Positions 22,811 through 31,812 of a DNA stretch of 64,000 bases are shown one piece after another (within the stretch, counting starts at the first letter, position 1; each line of letters opens with the position of its first letter). A program made the translations under genes and the position numbers. The stretch covers positions 1,672,001 through 1,736,000 of the forward strand of contig NZ_CP102931.1 in assembly GCF_024734665.1 (NCBI RefSeq). The letters run 5' to 3'. The stretch is from Variovorax paradoxus (GTDB lineage: Bacteria > Pseudomonadota > Gammaproteobacteria > Burkholderiales > Burkholderiaceae_C). The notes below the pieces were generated by a model. It searched no databases. It was not told the origin of the DNA and saw only the letters and a program-made list of their open reading frames with translations.

Positions 22811-25800
22811 TCACCAGCGGATCTTCACGCCCACGCTGCCGTTGACACCGCTCTTCGTGCGCGTCGCGCCGCCCGAGTCCCACAGCTTGCCCAGTTCCGC
22901 ATACACGCTGGTGCTTGGCGTCAGCTGCAGCGTGGCGCCCACCGCGAGCTCGGTGCTCGTGCCGCCCGTGCGGGTGGCGATGTCGGTGTACGCGGCCGGG
23001 CCGATGAAGCGGCTGACGTCGGTGCCGCTGCTGCTGCGGTAGACATTGGCCCGCACATAGGGCTGCAGCAGGCCGGCGGATGTGGCGATCTCGCCCTTGA
23101 CCCGCACGCCCGCGCGCGCCAGCCAGCCGTTGTGGCTGTCTTGTTGCACCAGTGCGCCCGTGATGCTGCCGTCGTCGAGGTTCACGCGCTGGTGCACCAG
23201 CTGCAACTGGGGCTCGATGGTCCAGCCCGGGGCGATGTTGAAGGCCTGGCCCACCTCGATGGAGGCCAGCAGGCTGCTGCCCTTGCCGGAGCTGCCGAAG
23301 CCCAGCGTGGGCGACACGGTGTAGCTGTGGCGCCCGGCCTGCAGCACGCCGTCGACGTACAGGCCGCTGTCGTTCTTCCAGGTGGCGTAGGCGCCCAGGT
23401 ACTGGCTGCGCAGGTCGTTGGAGCCGGCAGCGTAGTTCACGATGCCGCGTGCGAAGCCGGTCACGCTCATGTCGCCGTCGAGCTGCCCGACGTAGACGCC
23501 GGCGCGCCAGTTGGCGTCGGCCCACAGGTCGGTGCCGGCCTGGAAGCCCGTAAGGCGCCCCTTGCTTGTGGGGCTGACGGCGCCGCTCTGGCTGATGGTG
23601 CGGTCCGTGCTGATGATGCGGGCCCAGGCCTGGCGGTAGCCTTGGTCGGGGCTGGCGGTGTTGGCGCCGGTCGGGCCGTCGTCGCCCACGCGCTGGTGCA
23701 TGTTGCCCAGCATCGACAGGTTGGCCTGGCGGAACTGCTCGGGCAGCGCGGCGTAGAGCGGCACTTCGGTGCGGTAGGTGGGCACGGTCACGCCGCCACC
23801 ACCAGCCGGTGGAGTGACGGTGGCTGTGGAGCGCAGATACCAGTTCTCGCCCGCGCCGTTCGCGTCGGCGGCGTACAGCCGGTACTCGTAGGCGCCGGCA
23901 TCGACGTGGCCTCCTGCCAGGGCGAAGGCGCTCTTCGTGGTCTGGGCGGTGGTCGTGGCCCCGTTCAGCGCGCTGACGACTTCGATGCCGCTGCCGCTGG
24001 TCAGCGCGCCCAGGCCTCCCAGGTTGGTGATCTGCACGTTGGTCGTGCCGCTGGCAATGGCGGTGCTGCCGCTGAGGATCAGCCGGTCGCTCGCGCTGCT
24101 GCTGTCGCCCAGCGCGGTGCCAAGGCGCAGCGTGCCGCCGCTGCCCACCCATGGGCCGGTGACAGTGAGGGTGGTGCCGGGTGCGGTGCCCACCAGCGAG
24201 ACGGTGCCGCCGTTGGTCATCGACGCGATGGTCTGGCTCCGGCCGGCCAGGTCGAGCGTGGCGCCCGATGCGACCGTGAAGGCGCTGGCGCTGCTCAGGG
24301 TGTTGGCCGCACCGGCGCGCAAGGTGCCGGCGGTAACGTTGGTGGCGCCGGTGTAGATGTTGGCGCCGGCCAGGGTCAGGGTGCCCGCGCCACTCTTCAC
24401 CAGGTCGCCGGCGCCCGAGATCGGGCCCGACCAGCCCATGTCGTGGCCGTTGGTGTTGATGGTGCCTGTGCCGCCCAGCAGAAGGGCATTGCTCAGGCTC
24501 AGGCCGTCGGCGCCGGCAATCACGCTGGCGGTGGCGCCGCTGTCGATGGCAACGGCGCCCGTCAGCGCCGCGCCGGCATTCAGGGTCAGGCTGTTGCTGC
24601 CGCCGGTGAATTCCACTGCCGACGCACGGGTGAGGCCGTCGCCGGCCAAGCCGCCCGAAATGCTGCCGCTGTTGGCGATGGTGAGGTTGGCGCCCATCAC
24701 ACCCACTCCGCCCACGCCGTTGGCGCCGCTCGCGCCCCCGTTGCTGTTGGCGCCACCGGTGCTGCCGGCCCCGCCGGTGATGGCGCCGCTGTTGGTGATC
24801 GTTGCGCTGGCGCCCGTGGCCCACAGGCCGATGCCGCCGTCGCCGCCGGCTCCCGGCGCACCGGTGCCGCCCGCGCCGCCGCCACCGGCTCCGCCCGCGC
24901 CCCCCGCGCCACCGGTGACCGTGCCCGTGTTTGTCACCGACACCGCGCTGCCTGCGAGCGTGATGCCGTTGCCGCCGGCCCCACCGCCACCGCCCGATGC
25001 GTTGCTGCGGGCCGGCAGCAGTTCCGATCCACCGGTGCCGCCTGCACCACCCGCAATGGTGCCGCTGTTGGTGAACGTGAGCCCCGATGTCGTGGCATTC
25101 AGGAAGAACCCGCCGCCGCCACTGCCGCCGCCACCGGCTTGCGAGAAGGCATTGCCGCCGTTGCCGCCCGCGCCGCCCGTGGAGCTACCCGAGGCCGTGT
25201 AGTTGCCGGTGGGCCCGATGAGGATGGAGCCGAAGCCGCCCGCGCCGCCGCCGCCAGCAGCCCAATAGCCGTTGCCGCCCAGGCCGCCGGTGCCGCCGGT
25301 GTAGCTGTTGGAAGAGGAGGTAACTGCGCTGCCGATCGTGGAGCCCTGGAAGCCGCCGCCGCCGCCACCGCCATATCCGTTGCCGTTGGCAGCGTCGCCG
25401 GTCTGCGATTGGCCCGCGCCGCCGTTGTCGCCCTGCAGCACGCCGGGGCTGACGACGTTGCTGGTCGTGCCCGCCGCGCCGCCCGTGCCCGCGGTGGCGC
25501 CGGCGAAGGAGCCGATGTTGGCGGTGGAGCCCGCCGTAACGCCGGCATCGGTCGACGATCCGCCGGCTCCGCCGTTCGCACCCACCGTGGTGTCGTTGAG
25601 CCCGCCGCTGCCACCACTGCCGTTGCTGCCGCCCGCGCCGGCGTGCAGCGAAGGGTCGCCGACGGGCTGCCCGCCTGCGCCGCCGGCAGCCATCGCAGGC
25701 CCGGCGCCCAGGAGCAGCACCGCGACGGCGACTGCCCCCAGTTCGCCCAGCCTGGCCGATCGCGCGTGGCCGCGAGATGTTTCGGGAGCGGCTACCCAAG

Positions 25801-25843
25801 TGCCGAGCGTTGGATTCCAGAGGGTGCGAAAAATCTTGTTCAT
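22811..25843 (-). CDS. Autotransporter with glycine-rich passenger
   Basis: 1010 residues from MNKIFRTLWNPTLGTWVAAP, an extended signal peptide region typical of large autotransporters, then a hydrophobic core (LGELGAVAVAVLLLGAGPAM) and an AMA cleavage site. The passenger is built from GGAGGxGG repeats and the PATR repeat AGANIYTGATNVTAGTLRAG, forming a beta helix. The C-terminal beta barrel (about 280 residues) ends VGVKIRW, an aromatic last residue as needed for outer-membrane insertion. Probably a surface adhesin or biofilm protein. The low-complexity passenger makes antisense frames long; those are not genes. Confidence 0.9.
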   Translation of the reverse strand: MNKIFRTLWNPTLGTWVAAPETSRGHARSARLGELGAVAVAVLLLGAGPAMAAGGAGGQPVGDPSLHAGAGGSNGSGGSGGLNDTTVGANGGAGGSSTDAGVTAGSTANIGSFAGATAGTGGAAGTTSNVVSPGVLQGDNGGAGQSQTGDAANGNGYGGGGGGGFQGSTIGSAVTSSSNSYTGGTGGLGGNGYWAAGGGGAGGFGSILIGPTGNYTASGSSTGGAGGNGGNAFSQAGGGGSGGGGFFLNATTSGLTFTNSGTIAGGAGGTGGSELLPARSNASGGGGGAGGNGITLAGSAVSVTNTGTVTGGAGGAGGAGGGGAGGTGAPGAGGDGGIGLWATGASATITNSGAITGGAGSTGGANSNGGASGANGVGGVGVMGANLTIANSGSISGGLAGDGLTRASAVEFTGGSNSLTLNAGAALTGAVAIDSGATASVIAGADGLSLSNALLLGGTGTINTNGHDMGWSGPISGAGDLVKSGAGTLTLAGANIYTGATNVTAGTLRAGAANTLSSASAFTVASGATLDLAGRSQTIASMTNGGTVSLVGTAPGTTLTVTGPWVGSGGTLRLGTALGDSSSASDRLILSGSTAIASGTTNVQITNLGGLGALTSGSGIEVVSALNGATTTAQTTKSAFALAGGHVDAGAYEYRLYAADANGAGENWYLRSTATVTPPAGGGGVTVPTYRTEVPLYAALPEQFRQANLSMLGNMHQRVGDDGPTGANTASPDQGYRQAWARIISTDRTISQSGAVSPTSKGRLTGFQAGTDLWADANWRAGVYVGQLDGDMSVTGFARGIVNYAAGSNDLRSQYLGAYATWKNDSGLYVDGVLQAGRHSYTVSPTLGFGSSGKGSSLLASIEVGQAFNIAPGWTIEPQLQLVHQRVNLDDGSITGALVQQDSHNGWLARAGVRVKGEIATSAGLLQPYVRANVYRSSSGTDVSRFIGPAAYTDIATRTGGTSTELAVGATLQLTPSTSVYAELGKLWDSGGATRTKSGVNGSVGVKIRW

Positions 25844-26165
25844 GGCTTCAATTTGTTCGTTTGTTGTTACCTGACAGGCAGGCTCCCGTGCACAGGTGCG
25901 CTCTCTCTTGCACCTGCGCGTTCCGTCGTTTTCCATTTACAAGTCAAAAATGTAAGTACGCGTACACGCTGGCGATATGCCTGAAAGCGGGTACCCCCTG
26001 AGGGAGTGATTGGCGAGGAACGGGGGCACCAGGCCCGTCCAGAGGCCGCGTACTGAGGCCTACGGCACTACAGGCGCAGCGCCGCCTGACGCAGCTCTAC
26101 CCTGAACTGCGTCTGAAAGTAACCAATGATTCGCGGCGGATACAAAGATCCAGCCGCAAGGCGAG
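25844..26165. other. Intergenic region with a palindrome
   Basis: About 320 bases between the autotransporter and the LysE gene. The palindrome CCCTGAGGG lies at 25996-26004 within GTACCCCCTGAGGGAG, about 150 bases before the autotransporter start and likely part of its control region. No gene is seen. Confidence 0.4.
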
Positions 26166-26804
26166 CTAAGCGCCCGGCCTTTGGGAGATCGCCAGACGCG
26201 CGGCCAGGCCGGCCAGCACCGAGCCCATCGCGTAGCGCTGCACGGCCAGCCAATGCGGGTTGTGCTCGAACCACCCGGCAATGCGGGAGGCAGACATAGC
26301 CATGGTCAGCAGCACGACAAAGCTGATCGCGATCTGCGTGGCGCCGAGGATCAGGCTCTGCGCGAACAAGGAGCCGTGCTCCGGCGAGATGAACTGCGGG
26401 AACAGCGAGAGATAGAAGAACGCGACCTTCGGATTCAGCAGGTTCGTCAAGAGTCCCATGACGAAGAGTTTCCGGGGCGAGTCATGCGGCAGCTGCCGCC
26501 CCTGGAACGGCGAGCGCGCGCCGGGCCGCACGGCTTGCCAGGCCAGATACGCCAGGTACACGGCGCCCACCCACTTCAGCAGCTCATACGCCAGCGGCAC
26601 GGTCACGAACAGCGCCGAGAGGCCCAGTGCGGCCGCCATCATGTGCGCGATGAATCCGGCAAGCACGCCGAGCAGCGAAACAAAGCCGGCCTGTCGGCCC
26701 TGGCAGATCGACCGCGAGATCAGATACACCATGTTGGGCCCGGGCGTGATGGCCAGCAGAACCACCGCACCGGCAAAGATCGCCAGATCGGTCAGGGGGA
26801 CCAT
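26166..26804 (-). CDS. LysE/RhtB family amino-acid exporter
   Basis: 212 residues from MVPLTDLAIFAGAVVLLAIT with the family signature ITPGPNMVYLISRS; GGAGG lies five bases upstream. Six membrane helices are visible. Members export amino acids or related small molecules in exchange for protons. It overlaps the DUF2917 gene by 13 bases and is divergent from a MocR-type regulator, a common pairing that suggests the exported compound is the regulator's ligand. Substrate unknown. Confidence 0.9.
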   Translation of the reverse strand: MVPLTDLAIFAGAVVLLAITPGPNMVYLISRSICQGRQAGFVSLLGVLAGFIAHMMAAALGLSALFVTVPLAYELLKWVGAVYLAYLAWQAVRPGARSPFQGRQLPHDSPRKLFVMGLLTNLLNPKVAFFYLSLFPQFISPEHGSLFAQSLILGATQIAISFVVLLTMAMSASRIAGWFEHNPHWLAVQRYAMGSVLAGLAARLAISQRPGA

Positions 26805-27097
26805 GGCAGCCTCCGTGCGGAAGATGTGGTGACGATGCGCAGCACCGCAGCACTTGCGCCATCGCTCTGGACCACGACCGGCCCGTTGTGGTGCAGCAGC
26901 AGCGATTCGCCGCTGGCGACGAAGTGGTCGTCGAGGTCGCCCGGTTCGGTGAGCCACACGCGGCCGCTCGTCACTTCGAGGCGTGCGCCGGCGCGGTGGC
27001 GCAGCGTGCGCGCCTCGCCGATGGGTAGCGTCATGAGAGACGGGGCGGAAGCGCCGTGGCGTGTTCCGGACGATGGGGTTTGGATGCGTGTGTTCAT
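26792..27097 (-). CDS. DUF2917 domain protein
   Basis: 101 residues from MNTRIQTPSSGTRHGASAPS. The core is LPIGEARTLRHRAGARLEVT, RVWLTEPGDLDDHFVASGES and LLLHHNGPVVVQSDG, matching DUF2917, a small cupin-like domain of unknown role common in betaproteobacteria. It overlaps and likely drives translation of the LysE gene. Its promoter lies in the 151-base gap shared with the MocR gene. Confidence 0.82.
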   Translation of the reverse strand: MNTRIQTPSSGTRHGASAPSLMTLPIGEARTLRHRAGARLEVTSGRVWLTEPGDLDDHFVASGESLLLHHNGPVVVQSDGASAAVLRIVTTSSARRLPWSP

Positions 27098-27207
27098 GGA
27101 CTCGACGGTAAAGATCGGGCCCCGCTTCGCACAGCTACAGGCATGAGCCATCTGATGTAGTACAGCGTGGGCACAACCGCATCTGTGCCAGTCGCTGCGG
27201 GCCCCGT

Positions 27208-27240
27208 CTGTACCTGTCGGTCTGCGACGCAGCGGTACAG
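27208..27240. promoter_or_regulatory. Candidate MocR operator
   Basis: Inverted repeat CTGTACC (27208-27214) and GGTACAG (27234-27240), exact over seven bases, spaced 19 apart, ends eight bases before the MocR ATG, in the gap divergent to DUF2917-LysE. A likely autoregulatory site. Confidence 0.55.
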
Positions 27241-27248
27241 AATGCGCC

Positions 27249-28703
27249 ATGCCCGAGCACGACCACGCCGAGATGCTGTACCTGCAGATCGCCGAATCGA
27301 TCGCCATGCCGATCCGTGCCGGCACGCTCGCGCGGGGCGAGCGCATTCCGTCGGTGCGCGAACTGGCGCGTCACCACAGCGTTTCGCTGGGCACGGTGGT
27401 GCAGGCCTACCGCATGCTGGAGGACTCGCGCCTGATCGTGGCGCGGCCGCGCTCGGGCTACTTCGTCGCGGCGCGCCCGCCGAGGCCGCCCGAGCCCGAA
27501 GCCTCCAACCCGCCCCCGGACTCCATGGCGGTGGACGTCAGTTCGCTCGCGGCGCGCGTGATGCAGCTGGCGCACGATCCGGGTTACGTCTCCTTCGGCG
27601 CTGTATGCCCGAGCCCGGATCTGTTCGCCGAGGAGCGCGTGCGCCGCGCCGTCAGTCGCGCCGTGCAGCGCCACCGCGCGACGCTCACCCAGTACACCAT
27701 CGGCTCCGGCGACGAGAGCCTGCGCCGCGCGGTCGCGCGCCACGCGCTGCGCATGGGCTGCCAGCTCGACGCGCGCGACGTCATCGTGACGAACAGCTGC
27801 CTCGAATCGATCGCGCTGTGCCTGCGGGCCGTGACGACGCCGGGCGACGTGGTCGCGCTCGAATCGCCGACGCTCTTCAGCTTTCTGGAGATCCTCGAAG
27901 ACCTGCACCTGCGCGCGCTCGAGATACCGACGCATCCGCGCACCGGGCTCTCGCTGGACGCGCTGCGGCTGGCTTTCGACACCCAGCCGGTGAAGGCCGT
28001 GCTCGCCGTGCCCACGCTTTCGAACCCGATGGGCGCGAGCATGCCCACTGCCGAGCGTCGGCGCCTCGCGCAGATGGTTGCCGAGCGGGGCATCCCGCTG
28101 ATCGAGGACGTGATCTACAACGACCTCGCCGAGCAGGACGAGCAGCGCCGCGCCGTGCGCTCGTTCGACACCACGGGGCACGTGATGATGTGCGGTTCTT
28201 TCTCCAAGACCATTGCGCCCGGGTTGCGGCTGGGCTGGGTCGATGCGGGGCGCTGGGGCACGAAGGTGTCGCGCATGAAGCAAGTGACCAGCGGCAGCCA
28301 GTCGGCGATGCTCGAGCGCGCGATGGCCGACCTGATGACGCAGCCGGGCATCGAGGCCAACTACCGGCAGATGCGCGCGACCATCGCGGCACGGGTCGAC
28401 GAGGTACGGGGGCTGATCGCGCAGCACTTTCCGAAGGGCACGCGCGTCACCGATCCGCCGGGCGGGTTCATCCTGTGGGTCGAGCTGCCGCAAGGCGTCG
28501 ATTCACTCGCGCTGTTCCAGGCCTGCCTCGCCGAGGGCATCGTCATATCTCCGGGCACGATGTTCAGTGCCACGAATCACTTCCGCAATTGCATCCGGCT
28601 GGCGCTCGCCGGCCTCTGGGACGACGCGCATCGCCATGCGCTGCGGCGCGTGGGCGCGTTGGCCGCGACGATGGTGTGGCCGGGGGACTCAACGACGCGT
28701 TGA
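27249..28703 (+). CDS. MocR/PdxR-type regulator (GntR HTH plus aminotransferase-like domain)
   Basis: 484 residues: an N-terminal GntR winged helix (RIPSVRELARHHSVSLGTVV) and a large fold-type-I aminotransferase domain. The PLP lysine lies in GSFSKTIAPGLRLGWVDAG (near residue 319), with NPMGASM and the Asp-containing LIEDVIYNDLAEQ as the other PLP-site motifs. Members sense amino compounds through PLP. It is divergent from the LysE exporter and DUF2917 and probably controls them. The last 15 bases overlap the convergent TetR gene. Confidence 0.9.
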   Translation: MPEHDHAEMLYLQIAESIAMPIRAGTLARGERIPSVRELARHHSVSLGTVVQAYRMLEDSRLIVARPRSGYFVAARPPRPPEPEASNPPPDSMAVDVSSLAARVMQLAHDPGYVSFGAVCPSPDLFAEERVRRAVSRAVQRHRATLTQYTIGSGDESLRRAVARHALRMGCQLDARDVIVTNSCLESIALCLRAVTTPGDVVALESPTLFSFLEILEDLHLRALEIPTHPRTGLSLDALRLAFDTQPVKAVLAVPTLSNPMGASMPTAERRRLAQMVAERGIPLIEDVIYNDLAEQDEQRRAVRSFDTTGHVMMCGSFSKTIAPGLRLGWVDAGRWGTKVSRMKQVTSGSQSAMLERAMADLMTQPGIEANYRQMRATIAARVDEVRGLIAQHFPKGTRVTDPPGGFILWVELPQGVDSLALFQACLAEGIVISPGTMFSATNHFRNCIRLALAGLWDDAHRHALRRVGALAATMVWPGDSTTR

Positions 28704-29366
28704 GCGGCGCGGGCGCTTCTCTTGCCCATCTCCATGCCTGTGTCCGAGGCTCTGGAGGTAGGCACAGAACATGTCGGCCATGGCGTTGGCATAGGCCTCG
28801 ATCTCCGCGTCGGTCCGCGGGCTCTCCGAGAACTGCTTTCCCACCGCGCTGAAGGTCGTCGTGATCAGGTCGCCGGCCAACGCGCGCGTGGCTTCGGAGG
28901 CGTCGGGCAGGGCCTCTTGCATGAAGGCCTGCACGGTGCGGTCTCCGGCGGCCCTGGCCTCATGCGCCTCGGGTGCGTCCCGGTAGAGCGGGGCGGCGTC
29001 GCTCAGCGCCACGCGCATTCCGGCTTCTTCGCACTCAGAGCGGATGAAGGCGTGCACCAGCATGCGCAGCCGCTCCAGCGGCGGCCTTTGTGCGTCTTCG
29101 AGGATGCCGCACAGCATCTCCGTCGTCTGCCGCCATTCGTCGCTCTGCAGGCGAAAGAGGATCGACGCCTTGTTCGGAAAGTACTGATACACCGAGCCGA
29201 CACTGACGCCGGCCCTCTCGGCCACTCGCGTGGTGGTGAAGCGGCTTGCGCCTTCCTTCGCCAAAACCTGAAGGGCAGCTTCGAGGATCGTGGCGACGAG
29301 CCCGGTCGAGCGGGCCTGCTTGGGCTGTCTTCTAGAGGAGATAGGTGCGCTTCGGCGTTCGGTCAT
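28689..29366 (-). CDS. TetR family transcriptional regulator
   Basis: 225 residues from MTERRSAPISSRRQPKQARS. The helix-turn-helix is RFTTTRVAERAGVSVGSVYQ, followed by YFPNKASILF; the ligand-binding part is helical. A start 15 codons earlier is also open. It is divergent from an O-methyltransferase gene, which it likely represses. Confidence 0.88.
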   Translation of the reverse strand: MTERRSAPISSRRQPKQARSTGLVATILEAALQVLAKEGASRFTTTRVAERAGVSVGSVYQYFPNKASILFRLQSDEWRQTTEMLCGILEDAQRPPLERLRMLVHAFIRSECEEAGMRVALSDAAPLYRDAPEAHEARAAGDRTVQAFMQEALPDASEATRALAGDLITTTFSAVGKQFSESPRTDAEIEAYANAMADMFCAYLQSLGHRHGDGQEKRPRRSTRR

Positions 29367-29414
29367 CGGTGGGGCTCGCAACGCGAATAGGAAATGTGAA
29401 TGTTCCTTCATATT

Positions 29415-29433
29415 ATGAGCACTCGTTCACTCC
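29415..29433. promoter_or_regulatory. Candidate TetR operator
   Basis: GAGCACTCGTTCACTC is an imperfect palindrome (GAG and CTC outer, CG centre) in the 82-base gap between the TetR gene and the O-methyltransferase gene. Confidence 0.45.
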
Positions 29434-29448
29434 AACACGAAGACCCCT

Positions 29449-30114
29449 GTGACAACCCTGACCACAACACCGCTCGCGCCCCTGCTGGAGCGCCTGTTCG
29501 AAGAGGCCGCCGCCGCGTCGCCTGCGATGAGCTCCGCAGTCGCTGATCTCTCCAGCGAAGAGCGCACGCGCCTGATGCGCAGCAAGACCGACTACCTCGA
29601 CTTCTACGCAAAGCTGAAGGACGTTCCGCTCCCCGTTTCGCGCGAGACCGGCGCGCTGCTCTACATGCTGGCGCGCAACAGCGGCGCGCGAACCATCGTC
29701 GAGTTCGGAACCTCGTTCGGCATCTCCACGCTGCATCTCGCCGCGGCTCTTCGGGACAACGGCGGCGGGCGCCTCATCACCACCGAGTTCGAGCCGTCGA
29801 AGGTGGCGCGGGCTCGCCGCAACCTGGTGGCTGGCGGCCTCGACGACCTGGTCGAAATCCGCGAGGGAGACGCGCTGCAGACGCTTGCCGCCGACCTCCC
29901 TGAATCGATCGACCTGCTGCTGCTCGATGGCGCCAAGGCGCTCTATCCCGAGATCCTGGCCTTGGTCGAGAGGCGCCTCAGGCCGGGCGCTTTCATCGTC
30001 GCCGACAACGCCGACTACAGCCCCGAGTACCTGGCGCTCGTGCGCTCGCCTGGGGCGGGCTACATGTCCACGCCGTTCGGCGGAGATGTCGAGCTGTCGA
30101 TGCGGCTCGGCTGA
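29449..30114 (+). CDS. Class I O-methyltransferase (family 3 type)
   Basis: 221 residues from a GTG start (MTTLTTTPLAPLLERLFEEA). SAM-binding motif I is TIVEFGTSFGISTLHLAAAL; ITTEFEPSKVARARRNLVAG and IDLLLLDGAKALYPEILALV are the other core motifs, as in catechol-type O-methyltransferases. It acts in the cytoplasm on an unknown acceptor. It is divergent from a TetR regulator that probably responds to the acceptor. Confidence 0.85.
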   Translation: MTTLTTTPLAPLLERLFEEAAAASPAMSSAVADLSSEERTRLMRSKTDYLDFYAKLKDVPLPVSRETGALLYMLARNSGARTIVEFGTSFGISTLHLAAALRDNGGGRLITTEFEPSKVARARRNLVAGGLDDLVEIREGDALQTLAADLPESIDLLLLDGAKALYPEILALVERRLRPGAFIVADNADYSPEYLALVRSPGAGYMSTPFGGDVELSMRLG

Positions 30115-30263
30115 CAACAACACCAGCGCGGACACAGCGTCCGCCGTGCCAGTCGCACTGGCCGTAAGCGTCTGACGTCAAGCAACGCACTCAACGATCC
30201 TCGTCGGTCGGAGTACGTTCGCTCGCGCGCTCCGGTCGATGGAGGAAAAGCCTGGACAACACC

Positions 30264-31472
30264 ATGACTTTCCAATCGACACAGTCGACAACAACATCGA
30301 CGCGCCACCCGGCGCAGGGCCGCCTTCTGCTGCTGACGGCCATCCTTTTCATCTCCTATCTTTGCGTCGGCATGTCCCTGCCCATCGTGCCGATCTTCGT
30401 GACCGGGCAACTGGGGCTTGGCAACGTGTGGGCCGGGCTCGGTGTCGGCATTGCCTTTCTCTCCACCGTCGTCAGCCGGGCGCATGCCGGTAGCCTTTCC
30501 GACCGTCGCGGGGCCAAGGTCGCGGTGGCGCGCGGGCTGGCTTTCTATGTGGGCGGGGCGGTGGTCTCGCTGGTTGCGGGGCTGTTGCCTCAGGCGCCAT
30601 GGATGACCTTCCTGGTCCTCATCGCAGGCCGACTGCTCATCGGGCTTGGCGAGAGCCTTGTCGCGGTCGGCGTGATCGGCTGGGGGATCGGTCTCGTCGG
30701 TCCCGCCCGTTCGGGGCAGGTGCTGGCATTGGTCGGCGCAGCCATCTACGGCGCTCTGGCAGTCGGCGGGCCCATCGGCTTGGCATTGCTCGACCGGTTC
30801 GGATTTGCCGGCGCGATGGGCGTCAGCGCTGTCCTGCCCTGCCTCGGGTTGCTGACGATCTGGCGCATCGCTGGCGTTGCCCCGCACTCCGGCGTCGAGC
30901 GCCCGCCGTTCTGGCGCGTGATCGGCAGGATCTGGCCGCACGGCTCCATCGTCTGCCTCCAGGGCATCGGCTTCGCCGCGATCGGGGCGTTCTTCACGCT
31001 CCATTTTCTGGATCAGCACTGGCGCTATGCCGGGCTGGGCCTGACAGCCTTCGGCAGCGGATTCGTTCTGGTCCGCGTGCTCTGCGGCCACCTGCCGGAC
31101 CGCGTGGGCGGCCTGCCCGTGGCGATCGGATCGCTCGCCGTCGAGACGCTCGGCCAGGTCCTGATCTGGAGCGCGACCGATCCGGCGCTTGCCCTTGTCG
31201 GCGCGTTTCTCACTGGGCTCGGCTGCTCGATGATCTTTCCGGCCATGGGGCGCGAGGTCGTGCGCCTTGTGGAGCCGCATCTGCGCGGCACGGCGCTGGG
31301 CGGGTTCTCGGCATTCCAGGACATCGCCTACGGCCTGACGGGGCCCGTGGCCGGGCTTCTAGCCGACCGGGCGGGTTACAGCGGCGTTTTTCTCATTGGC
31401 GCAGGTGCTGCGGCAGCGGGTCTTGTGATTGCGATCAGCCTTCGCCGAGCGCAGACAACGGCTCTACGTTGA
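30264..31472 (+). CDS. MFS transporter (YfcJ-like)
   Basis: 402 residues from MTFQSTQSTTTSTRHPAQGR with 12 membrane helices. The loop SRAHAGSLSDRRGAKVAVAR is the MFS motif A between helices 2 and 3. The fold resembles YfcJ/YhhS-type drug-efflux permeases. No operon partner is evident. The 3' end overlaps the convergent gene by 38 bases. Substrate unknown. Confidence 0.87.
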   Translation: MTFQSTQSTTTSTRHPAQGRLLLLTAILFISYLCVGMSLPIVPIFVTGQLGLGNVWAGLGVGIAFLSTVVSRAHAGSLSDRRGAKVAVARGLAFYVGGAVVSLVAGLLPQAPWMTFLVLIAGRLLIGLGESLVAVGVIGWGIGLVGPARSGQVLALVGAAIYGALAVGGPIGLALLDRFGFAGAMGVSAVLPCLGLLTIWRIAGVAPHSGVERPPFWRVIGRIWPHGSIVCLQGIGFAAIGAFFTLHFLDQHWRYAGLGLTAFGSGFVLVRVLCGHLPDRVGGLPVAIGSLAVETLGQVLIWSATDPALALVGAFLTGLGCSMIFPAMGREVVRLVEPHLRGTALGGFSAFQDIAYGLTGPVAGLLADRAGYSGVFLIGAGAAAAGLVIAISLRRAQTTALR

Positions 31473-31776
31473 GTTCGCAGGCCGCCTGCAACGCGGCCGC
31501 GACCTTCTCCGGCTCCTGGCGCAATTCAGCGATGTCGCGCTCCCCGACGCAGAGGCCGTCGAGCCGCACGTAGATGCGTGAGAAGTCGCCACCGAGCGCC
31601 CGCGCTACGTCACTCAGGCAGTCGGCAAGCGTGGCGAAGCCGCCGTCGCGGTACGAGCTGGGCGGTATCACGCCCTTGGAGCGCGGCGCGCGAACGGAAT
31701 ACGCGTACGACGCGGCTTCCTTCCGAAGCTCCACCACAGGCTGCAGGCAGCGTTGAACTTCCCTGGTTCTATCCAT
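31435..31776 (-). CDS. Hypothetical protein
   Basis: 113 residues from MDRTREVQRCLQPVVELRKE. It contains AYSVRAPRSKGVIPPSSYRD and DFSRIYVRLDGLCVGERDIA. Soluble; it overlaps the 3' end of the convergent MFS gene by 38 bases. The composition looks like a real protein. Function unknown. Confidence 0.6.
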   Translation of the reverse strand: MDRTREVQRCLQPVVELRKEAASYAYSVRAPRSKGVIPPSSYRDGGFATLADCLSDVARALGGDFSRIYVRLDGLCVGERDIAELRQEPEKVAAALQAACELNVEPLSALGEG

Positions 31777-31812
31777 GGCCTCAGTTTAGATGCGGCGCTG
31801 CGCCCCATCCAG

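Noticed and set aside
23132..25984. 950-codon open frame on the plus strand opposite the autotransporter
   Set aside because: It is antisense to a Gly/Ala/Thr-rich passenger whose codon pattern keeps the complement open; the minus-strand protein has a signal peptide, repeats and a beta barrel.
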